Positions 26,405 to 33,255 of a stretch of DNA of 64,000 nt are shown piece by piece. Source of the DNA: Microvirga subterranea (GTDB taxonomy: Bacteria > Pseudomonadota > Alphaproteobacteria > Rhizobiales > Beijerinckiaceae); NCBI RefSeq assembly GCF_003350535.1, contig NZ_QQBB01000006.1:248001-312000 (forward strand), in the 5' to 3' direction. Position numbers and translations under genes: made by a program. Under the pieces are notes generated by a model. The model was not told the DNA's origin, did no database searches, and saw nothing but the letters and a program-made list of their open reading frames with translations. Every line of letters starts with the position of its first letter. Positions within the stretch are counted from its first letter, which is position 1.

Positions 26405-27832
26405 ATGCCCGTATCCGCGACCGCCCGTCCTTCGACCCGCCATGAAAGCCTCGGTTCCGACTTTTACGACGTCGTCAGCCCGGCCGCCTTCCCGCAGCAC
26501 CTGCTGCGCTACCGGAATCAGGGCTGGGCCGCGCGGGTCGGCTTGGACACCCTGACGGATGAGGAGTGGGTCGCCCATTTCGGCCGCTTCGAACCTCTTC
26601 CGGGGAGCCTCGGCTCACCCCTGGCCCTGCGCTATCACGGGCACCAGTTCCGTACCTATAACCCTCATCTGGGCGACGGGCGCGGCTTCCTGTTCGCGCA
26701 GCTCCACGATGTCGCGGATGGACGCCTCCTCGACCTCGGCACCAAGGGCAGCGGCCAGACGCCCTGGTCGCGGCATGCGGACGGGCGCCTGACCCTCAAA
26801 GGAGGCGTGCGCGAGGTCCTGGCGACTGAGATGCTGGAGGCGCTCGGCGTGGAGACCTCCAAGAGCTTCAGCCTGATCGAGACCGGCGAGGAACTGGAGC
26901 GCGGCGACGAGCCGTCGCCGACACGCTCTTCGGTGCTGGTGCGCCTCAGCCACTCGCACATCCGCATCGGCAGCTTCCAGCGCTTCCTCTTCCTCGACGA
27001 GCCGGAGAACATCCGCAAGCTCCTCGATCACACGGTTCGAACCTACATGCCGCAGATCTGGCGCGACGATGAACCGGCTCGCGCGGTCGCGTTCCTGGAG
27101 GAGGTCTCCGGTCGCGTGGCGCGCATGGGAGCGCAGTGGATGGCGGCCGGCTTCGTCCATGGGGTGCTCAACACGGACAACATCAACGTCACCGGCGAAA
27201 GCTTCGATTACGGGCCCTGGCGCTTCATTCCTGCCTACGACCCGGCCTTCACGGCCGCCTATTTCGACGAAACCGGGCTTTACGCCTTCGGCCGGCAGCC
27301 GGACGCGCTGCTGTGGAACCTGTTCCGGCTGGCCGAATGCCTGCTGCCGCTGGCGCCGCAGGCGGAGCTCGAACATGCCCTGAAGTCGTTCGAGCCGGCG
27401 CTCCATCGCGAGTTCCCTGCCGCCCTGCTGCGACGCCTCGGCCTCGCTTCGGCGGGCTTCGAGCGTGACGGCCTGCTCGTCAGGGCGTTGTGGACTTTCC
27501 TGAACGAATCCAAGGCGCCGTTCGAGCAGACCCTGTTCGACTGGCGTGGCGGGCTCGCGAGCGAAAAGCGCGCGGCGCAGAGCCCCTCGGCTCCCTATTA
27601 CGCCCTGCCTGCCTTCAGGAGCGTCTATACGGCGCTCGAAGGCTTCGAGCCGGCGACCGATGCCCGGCTCGACCATCCCTATTTCGGCAGAACTTCGCCC
27701 TACACCATGCTGATCGAGGACGTGGAGGCGACCTGGGCACCCATTGCCGACCGGGACGACTGGACCATCTTCAACGCGAAGCTGGCCGACATCGCCGTCA
27801 TGGCGGATGCCTACGGCACGCGCACCGTCTGA
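26405..27832 (+). CDS. selO: SelO-type protein adenylyltransferase (YdiU family)
   Basis: A 475-residue pseudokinase-fold enzyme. Family landmarks are YHGHQFRTYNPHLGDGRG (about 79-96), LGTKGSGQTPWSRHADGR (about 111-128), VREVLATEMLEALGV, and the metal-binding NTDNINVTG followed by FIPAYDPAF. SelO transfers AMP from ATP to Ser/Thr/Tyr of target proteins and is tied to oxidative-stress control in bacteria and mitochondria. The terminal selenocysteine of some members is absent. The frame opens at a TTG (26384), but ATG 26405 is the more plausible start. The aldo-keto reductase gene follows after 57 bases on the same strand. Confidence 0.95.
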   Translation: MPVSATARPSTRHESLGSDFYDVVSPAAFPQHLLRYRNQGWAARVGLDTLTDEEWVAHFGRFEPLPGSLGSPLALRYHGHQFRTYNPHLGDGRGFLFAQLHDVADGRLLDLGTKGSGQTPWSRHADGRLTLKGGVREVLATEMLEALGVETSKSFSLIETGEELERGDEPSPTRSSVLVRLSHSHIRIGSFQRFLFLDEPENIRKLLDHTVRTYMPQIWRDDEPARAVAFLEEVSGRVARMGAQWMAAGFVHGVLNTDNINVTGESFDYGPWRFIPAYDPAFTAAYFDETGLYAFGRQPDALLWNLFRLAECLLPLAPQAELEHALKSFEPALHREFPAALLRRLGLASAGFERDGLLVRALWTFLNESKAPFEQTLFDWRGGLASEKRAAQSPSAPYYALPAFRSVYTALEGFEPATDARLDHPYFGRTSPYTMLIEDVEATWAPIADRDDWTIFNAKLADIAVMADAYGTRTV

Positions 27833-27889
27833 TCGGCAGGTGGATTGCGGCGTGTTCACGCCGGATCGCTCATAACCCAGGAGGTTCCC

Positions 27890-28870
27890 ATGCAGCAGCG
27901 TCGACTCGGTCAATTGCAGGTTTCCGCCATCGGCCTCGGCTGCATGGGCATGTCGGATTTCTACGGCGGCCGCGACGAGGGCGAGGCCATCGCCACGATC
28001 CACCGGGCCATTGATCTCGGCGTCACCTTCCTCGACACCGCTGACATGTACGGCGTCGGCCGTAACGAGGAGCTCGTCGGCCGCGCGATCCGGGATCGCC
28101 GCGATCAGGTCGTGCTCGCGACTAAGTTCGGCAACATGCGCGCCCCCGACGGCACCTTCCTCGGCATCAGCGGCAAGCCCGAGTACGTGCGTCAGGCCTG
28201 CGACGCGAGCCTGAAGCGGCTCGGCGTCGAGACCATCGATCTCTACTACCAGCACCGCGTCGATCCGGAGACGCCGATCGAGGACACGGTCGGGGCCATG
28301 GCCGATCTCGTGCGCGACGGCAAGGTCCGTTACCTCGGCCTGTCGGAGGCGGGGCCGCAGACGATCCGCCGCGCTCACGCAGTGCACCCGATCACGGCGC
28401 TCCAGACCGAGTATTCGCTCTGGAGCCGCGACCCGGAGGACGAGATCCTAGGCGTCGTGCGCGAGCTCGGCATCGGCTTCGTTCCCTACAGCCCGCTTGG
28501 GCGCGGCTTCCTCACCGGCCAGATCAAGAGCATCGATGACCTCGACGCGGACGACTATCGCCGCAACGCGCCGCGCTTCCAGGGTGAGAACTTCCAGAAG
28601 AACCTGGACCTCGTGCGCGAGATCGAGGCCATGGCGCGCGAGAAGGGCTGCACACCTGCCCAACTCGCGCTTGCATGGGTGCTGGCGCAGGGCGACGACA
28701 TCGTGCCGATCCCGGGCACCAAGCGGCGCCGGTATCTGGAGGAGAACGTAGGTGCGCTCGGCGTGACCCTCACGCGGGAGGATCTCGATCGGGTCGACCG
28801 CATCATTCCACCCGGCGCCGCCGCGGGAACCCGGTACCCTGAGCAGGGCATGCGCGCGTTGGGGCGCTGA
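27890..28870 (+). CDS. aldo/keto reductase
   Basis: A 326-residue NADPH-dependent (beta/alpha)8-barrel reductase. The catalytic tetrad is visible: Asp and Tyr in [12 protein letters not shown], Lys in VVLATKFG, and His in [10 protein letters not shown]. The C-terminal [18 protein letters not shown] is the NADP-binding loop. The sequence belongs to the AKR13-like group often annotated as auxin-induced or YakC-type pyridoxal/aldehyde reductases. GGAGG stands 5 bases before ATG 27890. It probably detoxifies carbonyls. It may be co-transcribed with selO. Confidence 0.95.
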   Translation: MQQRRLGQLQVSAIGLGCMGMSDFYGGRDEGEAIATIHRAIDLGVTFLDTADMYGVGRNEELVGRAIRDRRDQVVLATKFGNMRAPDGTFLGISGKPEYVRQACDASLKRLGVETIDLYYQHRVDPETPIEDTVGAMADLVRDGKVRYLGLSEAGPQTIRRAHAVHPITALQTEYSLWSRDPEDEILGVVRELGIGFVPYSPLGRGFLTGQIKSIDDLDADDYRRNAPRFQGENFQKNLDLVREIEAMAREKGCTPAQLALAWVLAQGDDIVPIPGTKRRRYLEENVGALGVTLTREDLDRVDRIIPPGAAAGTRYPEQGMRALGR

Positions 28871-28952
28871 CCAGGTTGCGGGGGCGTTCGTGCGACGGCC
28901 GGACCGGATGCGGCCTGGCGGACGCTGTCCGGTCCCATCCGGCTGATCGTCC

Positions 28953-30284
28953 ATGAGCCGCATCCGCAACATCGTCGTCCTCCTGCGGGGACAGCTCTGG
29001 ATCATCCCGCTCGTCATCAGCGCGATGTTCCTCTCGCTTGCATTCTGGATCCTCACCTCGGAGGCCGCCTTCGTAACGCGGTGGGAGGATGCCGATCTCT
29101 GGTGGCTCTATGGCGGCGACGCCAGCAGCGCGCGGGGCCTGCTGTCGAGCCTCCTGTCAGGTCTCATGACCATGACGTCGCTCGTGGTATCGGTGACCTT
29201 CGTCATCCTTACGCTGGCGGCAAACCAACTCGGGCCACGCCTCGTGCCGACCTTCATGGCGGACAGGCAGATCCAGACCGTGCTCGGGCTCTTCCTGGGC
29301 ACGATCCTGTATGTGCTGGTGGTGCTGCGAAGCCTGGACGAGACCCTCGGCACCAACGCCGTTCCGCATCTCGCAGTGACGATCGGCAGCGCGCTGACGG
29401 TGGTTTGCCTGTTCGCGCTGCTGTTCTATGTCCACAAGATCGCCCGCTCCATCATCGCCGACAACATCGTCGCCCGGGTGGCGGACGAGCTTCAGAGCAG
29501 CATCCGCAGCATGCTTCCCGACGACGATCGGGGCCAGGAGGACACGCCGCCGGACCGGATGCCCGCCAGGGTTGGCACCCTGTCCATCGGCCGGAGCGGC
29601 TACATCCAGGTCATCGACTATGCGCATCTCGTCTCCGTCGCCTGTCGGGAGGAGGTGCTGCTCGAGGTGAAGGTGCGGGCGGGCCACTTCGTTCTACAGT
29701 CGGGCGAGCACGTCGTCGTGCACGGCGAGAGGGCGCTCGGCAAGGAGGCGGCAGGTGCGCTCAGGAGCGCCTTCGTGGTGGATCGCGAGCGAAGCCCGGC
29801 GCAGGACCTCGAATACGGTCTGCGCCAGCTTGTGGAAATCGGCCTGCGGGCTCTCTCGCCCGGCATCAACGACCCGTACACGGCCGTGGCCGTCATCGAC
29901 CGGCTCGGCGTCGCGATCGAAGAGATCTTTCAGCGCCCGCTCCAGCGCACGATGCTGCGTGACACAGAGGGGAGGGTTCGCGTCATCGCCCAGCGCTCCG
30001 ACGTGCAGGGCTTGGTGGACGCAGCCTTCGACGCCATCCGTCAAGCCGGCCGCGACGTGCCTGCGGTGCTGATCCGCATGGCCGATATCCTGGGCCAGCT
30101 CGCCCCTGCCGTTCGAACCCGCGAGGCGCAGGCCGCCGTGCTGCGCCATCTGGCCAAGCTCGCCGAGACAGCGGACGCGGCCGCGCTCGTGCCGATAGAT
30201 CGGAGCGCCATCCGGTCGCGGATCAAGGCCGCACGGGACATCCTCGTGGCCGGAATCCCGGAGGGTGAAAGCAGTGTTCTTTGA
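28953..30284 (+). CDS. DUF2254 family membrane protein
   Basis: A 443-residue protein with about four transmembrane helices in the first 170 residues (IIPLVISAMFLSLAFWIL; LLSGLMTMTSLVVSVTFVIL; LGLFLGTILYVLVVL; LTVVCLFALLFYV). A large soluble domain of about 270 residues follows. The DFxxxALSPGINDP-type signature of DUF2254 appears as LVEIGLRALSPGINDPYTA. Function is unknown; the family is frequent in proteobacteria. The stop overlaps the next gene (DUF421) by 20 bases, so the two are one transcript and probably translationally coupled. Confidence 0.9.
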   Translation: MSRIRNIVVLLRGQLWIIPLVISAMFLSLAFWILTSEAAFVTRWEDADLWWLYGGDASSARGLLSSLLSGLMTMTSLVVSVTFVILTLAANQLGPRLVPTFMADRQIQTVLGLFLGTILYVLVVLRSLDETLGTNAVPHLAVTIGSALTVVCLFALLFYVHKIARSIIADNIVARVADELQSSIRSMLPDDDRGQEDTPPDRMPARVGTLSIGRSGYIQVIDYAHLVSVACREEVLLEVKVRAGHFVLQSGEHVVVHGERALGKEAAGALRSAFVVDRERSPAQDLEYGLRQLVEIGLRALSPGINDPYTAVAVIDRLGVAIEEIFQRPLQRTMLRDTEGRVRVIAQRSDVQGLVDAAFDAIRQAGRDVPAVLIRMADILGQLAPAVRTREAQAAVLRHLAKLAETADAAALVPIDRSAIRSRIKAARDILVAGIPEGESSVL

Positions 30285-30786
30285 CTCATGGTCCGGGCTC
30301 GGCCGCGTTCTAGTGGTCGGCACATTGGCTTATGTGGCTCTCGTCGCGATCCTGCGCATCTCCGGCAAACGGAGCCTTGCCAAGCTGAATGCCTTCGACC
30401 TTGTCGTCACCGTCGCATTGGGTTCGACCCTCGCGACGATCCTGCTGTCCGACCGCGTGGCGCTGGCGGAAGGCGTTCTGGCGATGGTGCTCCTGATCGT
30501 CCTGCAATTCGGCATCACCTGGCTGTCCGTCCGCTCGCCGGGTTTCCGCACGATGGTCAAGAACGAGCCGACCCTGCTCCTGCGGGAGGGCCGGTTTCTC
30601 GAGGGAGCCATGCGGACGCAGCGGATCACCCGCGACGAGGTGACGGCGGCGCTTCGTGCAAGCGGCGTCGCCGATGCGGCGCAGGCGGCGGCGGTGATCC
30701 TCGAAACGGACGGCAGCTTGTCCGTGATCAGGAGGGATCAGGCCGGTCCGGGGAAGGATATGCGCGAGTCGCTGCCCGATTCATGA
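30265..30786 (+). CDS. DUF421/YetF family membrane protein
   Basis: A 173-residue protein starting at GTG 30265 inside the end of the DUF2254 gene. Three N-terminal helices include RVLVVGTLAYVALVAILRIS, and the family signature GKRSLAKLNAFDLVVTVALG follows. The soluble C-terminal part begins with the typical KNEPTLLLREGRF. YetF/YcaP-like proteins are of unclear function, with roles in spore germination and envelope stress proposed. Slightly shorter than the common 220-residue form because the C-terminal domain is reduced. Confidence 0.88.
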   Translation: MKAVFFDSWSGLGRVLVVGTLAYVALVAILRISGKRSLAKLNAFDLVVTVALGSTLATILLSDRVALAEGVLAMVLLIVLQFGITWLSVRSPGFRTMVKNEPTLLLREGRFLEGAMRTQRITRDEVTAALRASGVADAAQAAAVILETDGSLSVIRRDQAGPGKDMRESLPDS

Positions 30787-30936
30787 TCGAAATGGAGCGT
30801 ACGACGCAACCGTAGGTAATGCGTTTCGGTTCCCCCCAAAGATCAGCCCATGAACGAGGCCCACGGCTCGGAAAACGATATCTCGTCTGCTATCGTGGCC
30901 ACGACCGGGCGCCGATGGCTATGGGCGGAGGTGGGA

Positions 30937-31371
30937 ATGATCGAGGTGGAGACGCTCTTTCGGGACCTCTGGCCCGCGCTGCTGCGCTGGGGCGACGAGA
31001 CACTCGCCTTGGCGCGGACCCTGCATCCCGGCTTCTGGGTGGCCCTAGGGGCCCCGGTGCTGCTGGCGCTTCTGTTCCGCAGCGTTACGGCCGCGCTGCT
31101 CACCCTGCTTCTCGCCGCCATGGCGCTCTTCGTCTTCAGGCTCGGGACCGACGACCTCTTCCGCTGGACGTTCACGGGCCTGACGGATCTCGCCGGGCTC
31201 CTCGCGGTCTTGCTGGCTGCCTTTCTGCAGCGGAGGAAGAGACAGCTGCGCCAGGCGGAATGGCGCGTGGGCGAGATCCGCCAGGAACTGGACGAGGTGA
31301 ACCGCAAATACGAGGGCGAGGTCCATTGGCGCCGTGCGGCCGAGCGGGTAGCGGCGCACGAAACCCGCTGA
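30937..31371 (+). CDS. hypothetical membrane protein with coiled-coil tail
   Basis: A 144-residue protein, family not recognised. Two or three hydrophobic segments (PGFWVALGAPVLLALLF; VTAALLTLLLAAMALFVF; LTDLAGLLAVLLAAFLQ) precede a charged helical tail (LRQAEWRVGEIRQELDEVNR) that could form a cytoplasmic coiled coil. GGAGG at 30927-30931 points to ATG 30937 as the start rather than ATG 30850. It stands alone between DUF421 and DUF3297. Confidence 0.65.
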   Translation: MIEVETLFRDLWPALLRWGDETLALARTLHPGFWVALGAPVLLALLFRSVTAALLTLLLAAMALFVFRLGTDDLFRWTFTGLTDLAGLLAVLLAAFLQRRKRQLRQAEWRVGEIRQELDEVNRKYEGEVHWRRAAERVAAHETR

Positions 31372-31452
31372 GTCCGTCCGATGGCCTGCATTGGCAGGCG
31401 CGGCGGGAGCGGTTAGGTTGCGGCCGACCAGAACCAACCGGACCACACAATC

Positions 31453-31698
31453 ATGACCGACACCCCGCCCGACCGCCTGTCCTCCAACCCCAAGAGCCCG
31501 TTCTACGACGAGGCCCTGCTCGAACGCGGCGTCGGCATCCGCTTCAACGGCGTCGAGAAGACCAATGTGGACGAATACTGCGTCAGTGAAGGCTGGGTCC
31601 GCGTCACCGCCGGCAATGCCAAGGATCGCGCCGGAAACCCGATGACCATCAAGCTCAAGGGCAAGGTTGAGCCCTATTTCCGCGACCCGCAGAGCTGA
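31453..31698 (+). CDS. DUF3297 family protein
   Basis: An 81-residue protein whose sequence fits the DUF3297 family throughout: DRLSSNPKSPFYDEALLERG, GIRFNGVEKTNVDEYC, and TIKLKGKVEPYF at the end. The family is small, conserved in proteobacteria and of unknown role, without membrane or signal segments. No Shine-Dalgarno sequence is visible before the ATG. It converges with the MarR gene, 4 bases apart. Confidence 0.92.
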   Translation: MTDTPPDRLSSNPKSPFYDEALLERGVGIRFNGVEKTNVDEYCVSEGWVRVTAGNAKDRAGNPMTIKLKGKVEPYFRDPQS

Positions 31699-31702
31699 CT
31701 TG

Positions 31703-32149
31703 CTACGACAGGGCGAGCAGCTCCGCCCGCAGGAGGTCGGGGCTGGCCTCGGCGACGAGCTTCTCCACGGCCTCTTGCGTCTTCTCCCAGGCCGGCATCG
31801 CGGCGGCGAGCAGCGAACGGCCGGCCGGGGTCAGCGCCAGGAGGCGGCTGCGCCGGTCTTCCGGGTCGGCTGACACGGTAAGGAGGCCGCGCCGCTCCAG
31901 AGGCTTCAGATTGGCCGTCAGTGTCGTGCGGTCCATGGCAAGGAGCGACGACACCTGGCCCATGGTCGGTGCTTTCGGGCGGTTGAGCGACATCAGAAGC
32001 GAAAACTGGAAGTTCGTCAGCCCCATGGGTCGCAGGGCCTCGTCGTAGCGTCGCGCGACCGCGCGCGCGGCGCGCTGCACGTGCAGGCACATGCAGGTGT
32101 CCCGGACCCGCAGGGTCATATCGAAGGGAAGCTCGTCCTGGCTTGACAT
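31703..32149 (-). CDS. MarR-family transcriptional regulator
   Basis: A 148-residue winged-helix regulator. The core reads FQFSLLMSLNR, MGQVSSLLAMDRTTLTANLK (recognition helix) and the wing DPEDRRSRLLALTPAGR, all standard MarR. A Cys pair-like CMCLHV near the N-terminus (about residues 19-24) could sense oxidants or ligands. ATG 32149 lies only 5 bases after a perfect -10 box, so the message would be leaderless or nearly so; ATG 32119 is the alternative start with a leader of about 28 bases. It probably represses itself through the palindrome in its promoter, and perhaps the divergent SnoaL-like gene. Confidence 0.9.
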   Translation of the reverse strand: MSSQDELPFDMTLRVRDTCMCLHVQRAARAVARRYDEALRPMGLTNFQFSLLMSLNRPKAPTMGQVSSLLAMDRTTLTANLKPLERRGLLTVSADPEDRRSRLLALTPAGRSLLAAAMPAWEKTQEAVEKLVAEASPDLLRAELLALS

Positions 32150-32154
32150 GCTCA

Positions 32155-32184
32155 ATTATATGTTGATATCAACAGAATTGTCAA
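32155..32184 (-). promoter_or_regulatory. near-ideal sigma-70 promoter of the MarR gene with operator in the spacer
   Basis: On the minus strand TTGACA (32184-32179), an 18-base spacer and TATAAT (32160-32155). Both hexamers are exact E. coli-type consensus, rare in this GC-rich DNA. The spacer contains the perfect 12-base palindrome GTTGATATCAAC (32162-32173). A regulator bound there would block RNA polymerase, the classical MarR autorepression layout. Confidence 0.75.
32162..32173. promoter_or_regulatory. probable MarR operator
   Basis: GTTGATATCAAC is a perfect 12-base palindrome exactly between the -35 and -10 boxes. Size and A/T-rich centre fit known MarR-family operators. It is 124 bases from the start of the divergent SnoaL-like gene and could serve both. 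Confidence 0.65.
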
Positions 32185-32296
32185 GGTCGAAACGGACGGG
32201 CATGTTCGCGCCCGTTCTCCCGACGCCGGAGCAGGGCGACGTCTCGTCCTGGGAAAGCCGGCTTTCCCCACTTCACCCCTGCCCGAGGAGAGGTCC

Positions 32297-32743
32297 ATGG
32301 ATACCGCAGCCTTCGTCGTCAGCTCCGAGGATCAGGTGCGGGATCTGCTGTTCTCATGGGCGAGGGCGGTGCGTGCGAAGGATGTGGGGGCGATCACGTC
32401 CCATTATGCGTCGGACGTCGTGGCGTTCGATGCGGTCTCGCAGCTGCGCATCTGTGGCATCGACGGCTACCGCCAGCACTGGGACGCCTGCATTGACCTA
32501 TGCGACGGCACGAAGACTTTCGAGATCCGGGATCTCGCGATCGAGACCGGCGGCGATGTGGCTTTCGGACATTACCTGGGCCGATGCGGCGGCACCGACG
32601 CCCATGGAGAGGAGCGGTCATGTTGGATGCGCGTCAGCGTCGGCTGCCGCCGGACCGAGGGGCGATGGAGGATCGCGCACGAGCACGTCTCGGCGCCCTT
32701 CGACCTGGAAACCGGCCAGGTTCTCAACGACCTGCAACCATGA
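32297..32743 (+). CDS. SnoaL/NTF2-like protein (YybH-type)
   Basis: A 148-residue cone-fold protein. VRDLLFSWARAVRAKDVGAI and HYASDVVAFDAVSQL are the typical first helix and strand of the SnoaL-like/DUF4440 superfamily, and WRIAHEHVSAPFD is the closing strand with its conserved His. Members include polyketide cyclases, isomerases and many stress proteins of unknown activity. GAGGAGAGG precedes ATG 32297. It is divergent from the MarR gene and is a natural candidate target of that regulator. Confidence 0.85.
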   Translation: MDTAAFVVSSEDQVRDLLFSWARAVRAKDVGAITSHYASDVVAFDAVSQLRICGIDGYRQHWDACIDLCDGTKTFEIRDLAIETGGDVAFGHYLGRCGGTDAHGEERSCWMRVSVGCRRTEGRWRIAHEHVSAPFDLETGQVLNDLQP

Positions 32744-32784
32744 GGCACCGTCGCGCATCGGGCGCGGCGGTGCTCCCGATCGCC

Positions 32785-33135
32785 TCAGCGTCGGTGCTGG
32801 TAGGCGCTTGCACCATAGGTTTCGGGGCTCGTCACCTGTGACCCGCTCGCATTCGGCACGGGAACCGCGCGACGGACGCTGCCGGTGGTCGTGACCTCAT
32901 GCCCGCGCCTCGTCATGTGGTGCTTCTTGCTGGCGGCATGATGTTTTTTAGTCGTCGCGACCTGGCGCTTCATGGTCGGGTGCTGAGCCCGGTTCTGGTA
33001 GGCCGTGGCCCGGTAGGTGCCGGGGGCGGTGACCTGCGATCCGCTGGCGTTCGGAACCGGGGTCTGGGCGATCGCGCCAGCGGTTCCGAAAGCAAGCGCA
33101 GCAGCAGTGAACGATCCGAGGAGAAGTGCACGCAT
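32785..33135 (-). CDS. small secreted protein with an internal duplication and His/Lys-rich centre
   Basis: A 116-residue exported protein. The signal peptide MRALLLGSFTAAALAFGTA is followed by cleavage near AIA-Q. The mature part has two copies of a motif: PVPNASGSQVTAPGTYRATA near the start and PVPNASGSQVTSPETYGASA at the end. Between them is a basic, histidine-rich stretch (KKHHAASKKHHMTRRGHE) that may bind metal or anionic polymers. No family recognised. A GAAAC-N16-CGTT element lies about 60-85 bases upstream. Confidence 0.75.
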   Translation of the reverse strand: MRALLLGSFTAAALAFGTAGAIAQTPVPNASGSQVTAPGTYRATAYQNRAQHPTMKRQVATTKKHHAASKKHHMTRRGHEVTTTGSVRRAVPVPNASGSQVTSPETYGASAYQHRR

Positions 33136-33196
33136 CGAGGTGCTCCTTTGAAGGGCGGACCGGCAGCGGTCGTGCTGGAGATCCGCGCGGAAGGTG

Positions 33197-33221
33197 AACG
33201 CACCTGAGGCAACATGGTTTC
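33197..33221 (-). promoter_or_regulatory. EcfG-like promoter variant before the small secreted repeat protein
   Basis: On the minus strand GAAAC (33221-33217), 16 bases, CGTT (33200-33197). One mismatch to the EcfG consensus, the same variant as before catalase. Distance to the ATG at 33135 is about 60 bases. Confidence 0.35.
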
Positions 33222-33255
33222 GGATTGCGGCGGCGTGGAACGCGTGGCGCTGCGA

